DNA of 64,000 nt, taken from the NCBI RefSeq assembly GCF_000376805.1, contig NZ_AQXT01000002.1, positions 62,001 to 126,000 on the forward strand. Reading direction: 5' to 3'. The DNA comes from Henriciella marina DSM 19595. GTDB taxonomy: Bacteria; Pseudomonadota; Alphaproteobacteria; Caulobacterales; Hyphomonadaceae. Below are positions 54,616 through 61,495 of this stretch, in pieces. Position 1 is the first letter of the stretch. Each line of letters opens with the position of its first letter. The position numbers were made by a program, and so were the translations under genes. The notes below the pieces were generated by a model. That model saw only the letters and a list, made by a program, of their open reading frames with translations, was not told the DNA's origin and did no database searches.

Positions 54616-54987
54616 ATGATCGGATACGTAACGTTCGGGACGAATGACATTGAGCGGGCGGCAAAATTCTATGACGCGATAGCCGCCGAGATGGGCAATG
54701 GGCGGATGATGGACACAGAGACTTTCATCGCCTGGGGCACATGGGACGGGCCGGCTGGCATTGCGGCGACAAAGCCGTTTGATGGCAAGACCGCAAGTGT
54801 CGGGAACGGCACCATGGTGGCCCTGCAGGCGAAGGACCAGGCGCAGGTCAACAAGCTCTATGAAATCGCGCTCGCTAATGGCGGAAGCGATGAGGGGGCG
54901 CCGGGCCCGCGCGGCGATGAGGGCTTCTATGCCGCCTATTTCCGCGATCCGGACGGCAATAAGCTCAACGCCTTTACAATGGGTTGA
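54616..54987 (+). CDS. VOC-family protein
   Basis: A 123-residue VOC protein starting MIGYVTFGTNDIERAAKFYDAIAA and ending FRDPDGNKLNAF, with the typical metal-site glutamate region replaced in part. GGAGGGG is placed correctly before ATG 54616; the frame further upstream is not coding. It probably has a lyase or detoxification role with unknown substrate. A perfect bidirectional hairpin follows. Confidence 0.86.
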   Translation: MIGYVTFGTNDIERAAKFYDAIAAEMGNGRMMDTETFIAWGTWDGPAGIAATKPFDGKTASVGNGTMVALQAKDQAQVNKLYEIALANGGSDEGAPGPRGDEGFYAAYFRDPDGNKLNAFTMG

Positions 54988-54994
54988 AACTGAA

Positions 54995-55027
54995 AAGGGC
55001 CGGACGCGGTTTTCGCGTCCGGCCCTT
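54995..55027. terminator. Bidirectional terminator between VOC and lipoprotein genes
   Basis: A perfect 14-base-pair stem (AAGGGCCGGACGCG against CGCGTCCGGCCCTT) with a GTTTT loop, eight bases after the plus-strand stop and 27 bases beyond the convergent stop. Confidence 0.85.
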
Positions 55028-55053
55028 CCATGTCTTACCTGGAAAGGTTGAGC

Positions 55054-55599
55054 CTATTCTGTGTCTATCGCGCTGCCGACAGGCATGCGCTCATAGGTCA
55101 GCGTGTTGCCGCGCGGATAGGAGCTGAGCTCAAGACGCTCGTCATTCAGGGTGATGATGCCATAGCAGAGGCTTTCATCAGTATCGTTGGACGTCATGGT
55201 GATCAGCTGCATATCGGAGACTTCGCCGGCCACATCGGGACAGGAGTCGACGACTTCCAGCGTATCGGTGCTGAGGACTTCGCCATCATACATCATGGTG
55301 ACGGTGCCATCGATGATCGACATTTCGGATTTGTCGTCGTCGCCTGACACCCAGTCGCCTTCTAGCGATGCGAGCGTGCTGTTCTCCTCCTCCGCCATGT
55401 CGCCGGACATGTCGGTCTCGGCGCTCATCTCACCGCCGGGCTCTTCATTAAGACCAATCTCCGGGTCTTCGGTGAGCGAGCCTTCGCTTTCGATTGGCCC
55501 ATCAGCCGGAGGAGTTTCTTCAACGGTCTCAGTTTCACCGCAGGCGGCGAGCAGGAGAACGGCAGAACAGGTGGCAACAGCGATAGGGGTGAGTTTCAT
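55054..55599 (-). CDS. Hypothetical acidic lipoprotein
   Basis: A 181-residue protein with a lipoprotein signal (LLAAC, Cys20) and a very acidic, low-complexity linker (about 22-75: many Glu, Asp, Gly and Met). A small C-terminal domain contains LEGDWVSGDDDKSEMSI and a likely disulfide pair (VDSCPDV and ESLCYG). I do not recognise a family. Export to the envelope is the only firm inference. Confidence 0.78.
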   Translation of the reverse strand: MKLTPIAVATCSAVLLLAACGETETVEETPPADGPIESEGSLTEDPEIGLNEEPGGEMSAETDMSGDMAEEENSTLASLEGDWVSGDDDKSEMSIIDGTVTMMYDGEVLSTDTLEVVDSCPDVAGEVSDMQLITMTSNDTDESLCYGIITLNDERLELSSYPRGNTLTYERMPVGSAIDTE

Positions 55600-55688
55600 C
55601 TAAAATCTCCTTTGTTCATGATGAAATGTAGCCGGAAACAGGGCCGTGGCAAACCGGATTCCTATAGCGGTGCCCGCCAGAGGCAGGT

Positions 55689-56909
55689 TCAAACGGCACG
55701 CCGCGCTTCGCGGTAGAGCCTGTAGCTCAGCAGGACGATCATCATCGCCGCGCTGAAGAAAAGCGGCAGGCGCGTGTCGAGCGTATAGAGCGCGGCGCCA
55801 AGCAGCGGCCCAAAGATAAAGCCTGATGGCGGGGCGGCCGAGAGAAGGGCGGCGGCGCTGCCCTGCTCGTGGCGCTCCACCGACAAGCTGCCAAGCGCGT
55901 TGGCCGCGGGCACAGAGAGGGCCGAGCCTGCCCCGACAAGCGCGAATGCCGCGCACATTGCCGGGAAGCTGGTCATCACGGCTGCGCCGATATAGCCGAT
56001 GGCGATGAAAGCGAGACCGACCGGCAATATACGCCGCGGCGAGGGGTTTACTCGCTGCACATAGCCGAACTGAACGAGAATGAGCATTACCGCCATGCAG
56101 GAGAAGACGATCCCGACGGCTTGAACCGTCTCTGCCTGAGCGATCGCGAACCTGTCTTCCAGGAGCCAGGCAAGCGTCTGCTGGATCGCGCCCACGGCGA
56201 TGAAATAACACAGCAGAAAGGTGAGATGCGGAAAGACGCGGGGGTCGCGGATCCGCAATGGCTCCGGGCGGCTGCGATTGCGGTCTCCGCGTGACTTGGG
56301 CAGGGCGAATGCGATGACGATGCCAGCGATCGCGCAGAAGACGATCGAGCCCCAGATCGGGGCCAGGGCGCCAAACTGTGCCAGCACGCTAGAGCCCGCC
56401 GGACCGAGGATCGAGCCGAGCGCCATGCCAGCGCTGAGCATGCCAAGGCCGCCTGCGCGTGTTGTGGCGGTGGTCGCGTCGGTCATGGCCGCCATGGCGG
56501 CGGGCTGAAGGCCGGGCGCGAGCAGGCCGAACCAGAGCCGGGTGAAGACCAGCAGGAAGAAGGTGGACATTCCGGCGACGAGGCCGGCCAGCGCAGCTTG
56601 TAGCGCAAACACAAACAGCATGTTCGTGCCAGCCATTGCCATCAGCGAAAACACCATGACGCGTTTGCGGCCAAACCGGTCCGCCCAGCGGCCCCATTGC
56701 GGGATCATCAGCGCATAGATGGCGGCCGAAAGGGTGAGGATGCCTGCTACCTGAACCTCCGTCAGGCCAGCTTCGCGCGCCAGCGGTGCGACAACGACGA
56801 AGTTGATCGTCATGCCTGCGCCCATGGCGACATTGGCAAAGGCGATCACGCCTTTCTGCCACCCGCTCAAAGGCAGAAGTGGTTGTTCGATCTCAGCTTG
56901 ATGCAGCAT
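55689..56909 (-). CDS. MFS transporter
   Basis: A 406-residue major-facilitator protein with about 12 predicted helices. The conserved loop between helices 2 and 3 is GRWADRFGRKRVMVFSL. A long cytosolic loop lies near the middle (about 190-230). It probably exports or imports a small molecule, and the substrate is unknown. I start at ATG 56909 (MLHQAEIEQPLL), which has a purine-rich site. A longer TTG-started version to 56963 is less likely. Confidence 0.9.
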   Translation of the reverse strand: MLHQAEIEQPLLPLSGWQKGVIAFANVAMGAGMTINFVVVAPLAREAGLTEVQVAGILTLSAAIYALMIPQWGRWADRFGRKRVMVFSLMAMAGTNMLFVFALQAALAGLVAGMSTFFLLVFTRLWFGLLAPGLQPAAMAAMTDATTATTRAGGLGMLSAGMALGSILGPAGSSVLAQFGALAPIWGSIVFCAIAGIVIAFALPKSRGDRNRSRPEPLRIRDPRVFPHLTFLLCYFIAVGAIQQTLAWLLEDRFAIAQAETVQAVGIVFSCMAVMLILVQFGYVQRVNPSPRRILPVGLAFIAIGYIGAAVMTSFPAMCAAFALVGAGSALSVPAANALGSLSVERHEQGSAAALLSAAPPSGFIFGPLLGAALYTLDTRLPLFFSAAMMIVLLSYRLYREARRAV

Positions 56910-57076
56910 GCGTCCCCACCTCGTGCCAGGGTTGAAGATGGCGGCGTTTCCCGTCACCGGCAAGCGCGCACTCTCAATTTCGTTAGTTGCCGCAGCGAAA
57001 GGCCGCGCACCTTGGATGTTGCAGAGCGCGGCGCATTCGGATTAGTCAGGCCTCGCAAGTCGAAGGAGACACACAC

Positions 57077-57385
57077 GTGCAAGACTTCATGTTGGCGCTG
57101 TATCAGTATTTCTTGAATCCGATCCTGACGCTGCTTTTGTTTGTGTTGTTCGGCTATGTGATCATGAGCTGGCTCTTCATGTTCAACGTTCTGTCGCCCT
57201 ACGGGCCGCGGGCGCGCCAGATCTATTCAATGCTTGAATCGATTCTGGAGCCTCTGCTTCGGCCGATCCGGAACACGATCCCCCCGCTTGGACAGCTTGA
57301 CCTCTCGGTCTTCATCCTGGCGCTGCTGATCCTGTTCACGCGCGACTGGCTGTTGCCTCAACTCATCTTCGCGATGCCTGGCTGA
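57077..57385 (+). CDS. yggT: YggT-family membrane protein
   Basis: A 102-residue protein with two hydrophobic segments (about 7-32 and 75-97) and the family motif PLLRPIRNTIPPLGQLDLSV. YggT proteins are linked to cell division and osmotic or potassium tolerance, but the mechanism is not established. GTG at 57077 is used, with AGGAG eight bases before it; an ATG four codons later lacks such spacing. It starts a tight operon reaching 59672. Confidence 0.87.
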   Translation: MQDFMLALYQYFLNPILTLLLFVLFGYVIMSWLFMFNVLSPYGPRARQIYSMLESILEPLLRPIRNTIPPLGQLDLSVFILALLILFTRDWLLPQLIFAMPG

Positions 57386-57672
57386 TGCGCCTTTCCGTCC
57401 GGATGACGCCAAACGCGTCGGCGGACCGGGTCGAAGGCCCTGCCACGGACGATGCCGGACGGCTCTATCTGAAGGTCCGTGTGCGCGCCGTGCCGGAAAA
57501 GGGAAAAGCCAACAAGGCGGTCGAAGTGGTTCTGGCAAAGGAACTCGGCCTTCCAAAATCTGCCGTCAGGGTGGTGACCCGCGAGACGAGCCGGATTAAG
57601 GGCGTGGACATCGACACAGAACCCGGCAGCGCTGCGGCGCGCCAGATCGAGGAGTGGATGGGCGATGGGTGA
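57385..57672 (+). CDS. yggU: DUF167/YggU-family protein
   Basis: A 95-residue cytosolic protein of the DUF167 family: [16 protein letters not shown] at the N-terminus and [17 protein letters not shown] in the middle. The function is unknown. It overlaps yggT as TGATG and folD by eight bases, so it is translated in a coupled chain. Confidence 0.9.
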   Translation: MRLSVRMTPNASADRVEGPATDDAGRLYLKVRVRAVPEKGKANKAVEVVLAKELGLPKSAVRVVTRETSRIKGVDIDTEPGSAAARQIEEWMGDG

Positions 57673-58549
57673 ACGCATCGACGGAAAACAAGTCGCAGCG
57701 GAGGTGCGCGCAAAGGTCGGCGCGGCCGTCGCGAAATTACCGGGACAGCCAACCCTCGCCGTGGTGCTGGTCGGCGAAGACGCCGCCAGCCAGGTCTATG
57801 TGCGTAACAAGGTTCGGCAGACCGAAGAGGCCGGCATGCGCTCGCTTCACCACCATCTGCCGGCCGAAGCGAGCCAGGACGATGTCGAAACGCTGATCTC
57901 CAGCTTGAACGATGATGATGAGGTCGATGGCATCCTGCTTCAGTTGCCACTGCCTAAAGGTTTAGACGAGCAAAGGGCCATTGAGTGCATCGCACCCGCC
58001 AAGGACGTCGATGGACTGACCGAAGCCAGCGCTGGGCGCTTGGTGCTCGGCAAGGATGGCCTGCGCCCCTGTACGCCCACCGGCTGTGTGATCCTGGCAA
58101 AATCAGTGCTCGGCGATGACCTCTCGGGCAAGAATGTCGTCGTGGTCGGGCGCTCTATCCTTGTTGGCAAACCGGCAGCGCTTCTCTTTCTGGCAGAGAA
58201 CTGCACGGTCACGGTCGCGCATTCGCGGACCAGGGACCTCGCGGCGCTTTGCCGGACAGCAGACATTCTGGTCCCGGCTGTTGGCCGCCCGAAAATGATC
58301 AAGGGCGACTGGGTGAAACCCGGCGCTGTTGTCATCGATGTCGGGATCAACCGGATCGATGCGCCGGAAAAAGGCGAAGGCAAGACGCGGCTGGTCGGCG
58401 ATGCCGACTTTGCCGCCTGCGCAGAAGTCGCGGGACACATCACGCCTGTGCCGGGCGGTGTCGGCCCCATGACGATTGCCTGCCTTCTGCGCAATACGGT
58501 CATCGCCGCTTGCTACCGGCGCGGCTGGGACCTGCCGGACGGGCTATAG
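57665..58549 (+). CDS. folD: Methylenetetrahydrofolate dehydrogenase/cyclohydrolase
   Basis: A 294-residue bifunctional enzyme interconverting 5,10-methylene-, methenyl- and 10-formyl-tetrahydrofolate with NADP. The active-site pattern SxxYxxxK is Ser42, Tyr45 and Lys49. Other hallmarks are [18 protein letters not shown], the NADP loop [11 protein letters not shown] and the C-terminal [10 protein letters not shown]. It overlaps yggU by eight bases and lies three bases before the methyltransferase gene. Confidence 0.97.
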   Translation: MGERIDGKQVAAEVRAKVGAAVAKLPGQPTLAVVLVGEDAASQVYVRNKVRQTEEAGMRSLHHHLPAEASQDDVETLISSLNDDDEVDGILLQLPLPKGLDEQRAIECIAPAKDVDGLTEASAGRLVLGKDGLRPCTPTGCVILAKSVLGDDLSGKNVVVVGRSILVGKPAALLFLAENCTVTVAHSRTRDLAALCRTADILVPAVGRPKMIKGDWVKPGAVVIDVGINRIDAPEKGEGKTRLVGDADFAACAEVAGHITPVPGGVGPMTIACLLRNTVIAACYRRGWDLPDGL

Positions 58550-58552
58550 ACC

Positions 58553-59233
58553 ATGGCAGGCGGCGTTCGCGGCACGCAAAGCTATGCCAGCGAGGCGGAT
58601 GACCTCTTCGAGCGCTATGAGAGTTTCGCGTTCGAGACCGTGCATGAGGCCGTCATGCCGTTTTATCCGTCCCCGCCTGCGCGCGTACTCGATACTGGTG
58701 CAGGGACGGGGCGCGATGCCGACTGGTTCGACAAGGCAGGGTACTGTGTCACGGCGGTAGAGCCGTGTGACGCATTGCGGGAGCGGGCGATGAGGTTGCA
58801 TCCGTCGCCATCGATCGAATGGCTGGACGATAGTCTGCCAGACCTCAACCATCTCAAAGACCGCGTGGAAACTTTCGACCTTGTCCAGCTGTCGGCTGTC
58901 TTCATGCATCTGGACGCTGATGAGCGGCAGGTCGCATTTCCGGTGCTCGCGTGTCTCCTGAAACCCGGTGGGCGGCTTGTGCTGCTGGTGCGGCATGGGC
59001 CGGTGCCCGAGGGACGGTGCATGTTCGATGTGCCCGTTGACGAGATGCTGGCCCTAGCGGCTACGAGCGGTCTCGATTGCCTGAAGTCGGTCAAACGCGA
59101 GTCGGCTGGCGAAGCGAACCGGCGGGCAGGTGTGACCTGGATGAACTACGTGTTCGAAAAGGGCGTTATAGAAGCTAGCAGGCCCGCAGGGCCGGACAAA
59201 CCATGCGAGGAGACACGAGATGGAAAAGCCTAA
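58553..59233 (+). CDS. Class I SAM-dependent methyltransferase
   Basis: A 226-residue methyltransferase with motif I VLDTGAGTGRDADWF (from about residue 45), the acidic post-I strand VTAVEPC, and a post-motif LVQLSAVFMHLD. The substrate is unknown; small molecules are more likely than DNA. Its end overlaps the next small gene (59220) by 14 bases. Confidence 0.87.
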   Translation: MAGGVRGTQSYASEADDLFERYESFAFETVHEAVMPFYPSPPARVLDTGAGTGRDADWFDKAGYCVTAVEPCDALRERAMRLHPSPSIEWLDDSLPDLNHLKDRVETFDLVQLSAVFMHLDADERQVAFPVLACLLKPGGRLVLLVRHGPVPEGRCMFDVPVDEMLALAATSGLDCLKSVKRESAGEANRRAGVTWMNYVFEKGVIEASRPAGPDKPCEETRDGKA

Positions 59234-59393
59234 GACATTCCTTGGATGGGCGGGCCTTGTTTTCCTGCTGACGGTGGTTGCCGTTATTATCATGGTGGCC
59301 GCCAGTATCGCCTTCGTTGTCGTCGTCGGTGTCGCGATTGTCGGGGCGGTTATCTCGCTTGTCCTGCTGCTGGCCACGCGAAAGTCGGACTAG
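59220..59393 (+). CDS. 57-residue membrane protein
   Basis: A short gene with a proper ribosome site (GAGGAGA) that starts inside the methyltransferase end and stops one base before the HNH start. It encodes MEKPKTFLGW followed by two stretches of mostly Val, Ala, Ile and Leu, probably one or two membrane helices, and a short charged tail TRKSD. It fits a small single- or double-pass protein; I recognise no family. Confidence 0.7.
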   Translation: MEKPKTFLGWAGLVFLLTVVAVIIMVAASIAFVVVVGVAIVGAVISLVLLLATRKSD

Positions 59394-59672
59394 GTGAGCC
59401 AGCCGGTCACGCCGCCTTCCAGCAAGCTTTTCGACGATCTGTGGGCTGTGCAGGACGGTATCTGCGCGCTGTGCGGAAAGGCGATGCCACGCTCACGGTT
59501 TGAGCTGCCGCATGCCTCGATCTGGAAACGGCAACGCCCCACCTTCGATCATATCTTGCCGCGCGCTGCGGGCGGACCTGACCGGCCTGAAAACCTCCAG
59601 CTCGCCCACGCCATTTGTAACAAGCGCAAGGGGAGGAGTCAGGCCGGGTCGGATGGGCGGGTCATTACATAG
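59394..59672 (+). CDS. HNH endonuclease-like protein
   Basis: A 92-residue protein with GTG start directly after the previous stop. An HNH fold is shown by CALCGK near residue 24, FDHILPRAAGG near 51 and NLQLAHAICNKRKG near 68. HNH proteins cut DNA in restriction, repair or mobile elements. No mobile element is nearby, and this stand-alone form belongs to the widespread chromosomal type. The last 34 bases overlap the convergent DUF454 gene. Confidence 0.87.
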   Translation: MSQPVTPPSSKLFDDLWAVQDGICALCGKAMPRSRFELPHASIWKRQRPTFDHILPRAAGGPDRPENLQLAHAICNKRKGRSQAGSDGRVIT

Positions 59673-59998
59673 GCCATGCCGCAGATGATGAGGGCGAGTG
59701 CGACCGCGAGCCATGTCCATCGTTCCCAGAGGACCGCGGTCGATATGCCGGATGCCAGTCCCATGCCGACAAGCGCGCCTGATTTGGATTTTCGCGACAG
59801 CGTTCCCTCTTCGATAAAGTTGCGGATTGGTGGGCCAAAGCCTGGGCGTCCATAGATCCAGTCGCGCATGACGGGACTGGATCTCGCAAAGCAGATGGCC
59901 GCACCGATCCAGAAAATCGTTGTCGGCCAGACAGGCAGGAAGATGCCGATGCCGCCAAGGCCAAGCAGGAGAAATCCGAGGACGCGGGCGATCAGCAT
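59639..59998 (-). CDS. YbaN-family (DUF454) membrane protein
   Basis: A 119-residue inner-membrane protein with three hydrophobic segments. The family motif LLGLGGIGIFLPVWPTTIF is near residue 10, and FARSSPVMRDWIYGRPGFGPPI follows. The function is unknown. Its 3' end overlaps the convergent HNH gene by 34 bases. Confidence 0.87.
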   Translation of the reverse strand: MLIARVLGFLLLGLGGIGIFLPVWPTTIFWIGAAICFARSSPVMRDWIYGRPGFGPPIRNFIEEGTLSRKSKSGALVGMGLASGISTAVLWERWTWLAVALALIICGMAYVMTRPSDPA

Positions 59999-60202
59999 GA
60001 CGGTGTCTTCGCGCTCCTCATCAGCGGCCTCTGCGAAAAGAGACGGGCCACGTCTCCGGCAAGTGCCAGATACGCTGCCCGCCTACAAGCTGGATCAGAG
60101 GGCCTGACTATTTCCGAGCGCCTTGCGCTGGATCTCTTGCGATAAACGCCGCCCACGCGCATGCGTTGCGTGAACAATGACCGTCGAGCCTGACGTGTCA
60201 GT

Positions 60203-61402
60203 CTATCGATTGGTGATGGCGGCCGCGCAGGCCACAGCGCTCGCCCAGGCCCACTGGAAATTATACCCGCCAAGCCAGCCGGTCACGTCGACGCATTCGC
60301 CGATGAAATAGAGGCCGGGCAGGTGTTTGCTCTCCATCGTCTGGGATGAGAGGCCGCCGGTGTCGATGCCGCCAGCCGTCACCTCAGCGGTGCGCCAACC
60401 TTCGGTGCCGACGGGCGTGACCTTCCAGTTCTTGAGGGCAGTGGTCAGCGCGTCCATCTCAGCGTTGGAGAGCTGGCCGATCTGTTTGTCGCCCGGCAGA
60501 CCCGGCCAGCTTGCCACAAATTGTGCCAGCCTCGCTGGAAACCGCGTGCCGAGCCAGCTGGTCAGCGTCATGCGCGGCTTGGCTTTTCGCGCCTCGTTGA
60601 GGTTATCCAGAAGCGGGGCGCCGGGCGCGAGATCGATCTCAACCGGCTGGCTTTCGCGCCAATAGGTCGAGGCCTGCAGCATGGCTGGTCCTGAGAGGCC
60701 GCGATGGGTGAACAGCATGGCTTCGTGAAAGTCGGGTCCTGTTCCGGCCTTAGCGTCGACCATGCAGGAGACGCCGGAAAGGTCCGAGAACGCGTCTTTC
60801 AGGTCCCCGGAAAACATGAAGGGCACGAGCGCAGGGCGTGTCGGCTCGATGTCGTGGCCGAACTTGCGGGCGATGTCATAGGCAAGACCGCTGGCGCCCA
60901 TTTTCGGGATCGATAGCCCGCCTGTCGCAACGACGAGGCGGTCTGCGGTGACCGGTCCATTGCTTGTGCCGACATGGAAGCGGCCATCGCGGTGGTCGAT
61001 CTCGCCAATGCTGGTTTCGAGGCGAAGCTCGCCGCCGGGTTTGGTGAAGTCTTCGACCAGCATGTCGATAATTGCGCCGGACTTCTGGTCGCAGAAGAGC
61101 TGGCCCAGCGTCTTCTCATGCCAGGTGAGGCCCCGCTTGGCGACGCGGTCGCAGAAGTCCCACGGGCTGTACCGGGCCAGCGCGGACTTGGCGAAATGCG
61201 GGTTCTGCGAAACGAAGTTCGCCGCGCTTGTGTGGATGTTGGTGAAGTTGCACCGGCCACCGCCAGAGATGCGCACTTTCTCGGCCGGGCGCCTCGCATG
61301 ATCGAGGACGAGGACACTCAATCCATGCTCTGCCAGACGGGCGCCGCAGTAGAGCCCTGCGGCACCGCCCCCAAGAACCAGCGTGTCGATCGGATCGGCC
61401 AG
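60203..61402 (-). CDS. BaiN/HI0933-family FAD-dependent oxidoreductase, CTG start
   Basis: A 399-residue flavoprotein. The FAD loop LGGGAAGL is at about 10-17 and ISGGGRCNFTN follows near 45-55. The C-terminal TAGGIDT and GLYFIGECVDVTGWLGGYNFQWAW are typical. The first ATG (61321) would delete the FAD loop. Between the upstream in-frame stop and that loop there is no ATG, GTG or TTG. CTG at 61402 is eight bases after AAGGA and is the best start. The reaction is unknown; relatives include bile-acid dehydrogenase-like enzymes. Confidence 0.88.
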   Translation of the reverse strand: MADPIDTLVLGGGAAGLYCGARLAEHGLSVLVLDHARRPAEKVRISGGGRCNFTNIHTSAANFVSQNPHFAKSALARYSPWDFCDRVAKRGLTWHEKTLGQLFCDQKSGAIIDMLVEDFTKPGGELRLETSIGEIDHRDGRFHVGTSNGPVTADRLVVATGGLSIPKMGASGLAYDIARKFGHDIEPTRPALVPFMFSGDLKDAFSDLSGVSCMVDAKAGTGPDFHEAMLFTHRGLSGPAMLQASTYWRESQPVEIDLAPGAPLLDNLNEARKAKPRMTLTSWLGTRFPARLAQFVASWPGLPGDKQIGQLSNAEMDALTTALKNWKVTPVGTEGWRTAEVTAGGIDTGGLSSQTMESKHLPGLYFIGECVDVTGWLGGYNFQWAWASAVACAAAITNR

Positions 61403-61495
61403 ACCGTTATTCCTTAAAAAGTCTCAATCTGGCCCTGTTCGCGGCATAGCAACATCCTGTAAAGAGCATGAACGCATCAGGAGGAGGACGTGGGG

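Noticed and set aside
61493-61495. GTG start two codons upstream of the alpha-2-macroglobulin ATG
   Set aside because: The GGAGGAGG site is spaced correctly for the ATG at 61496 and too close for the GTG.
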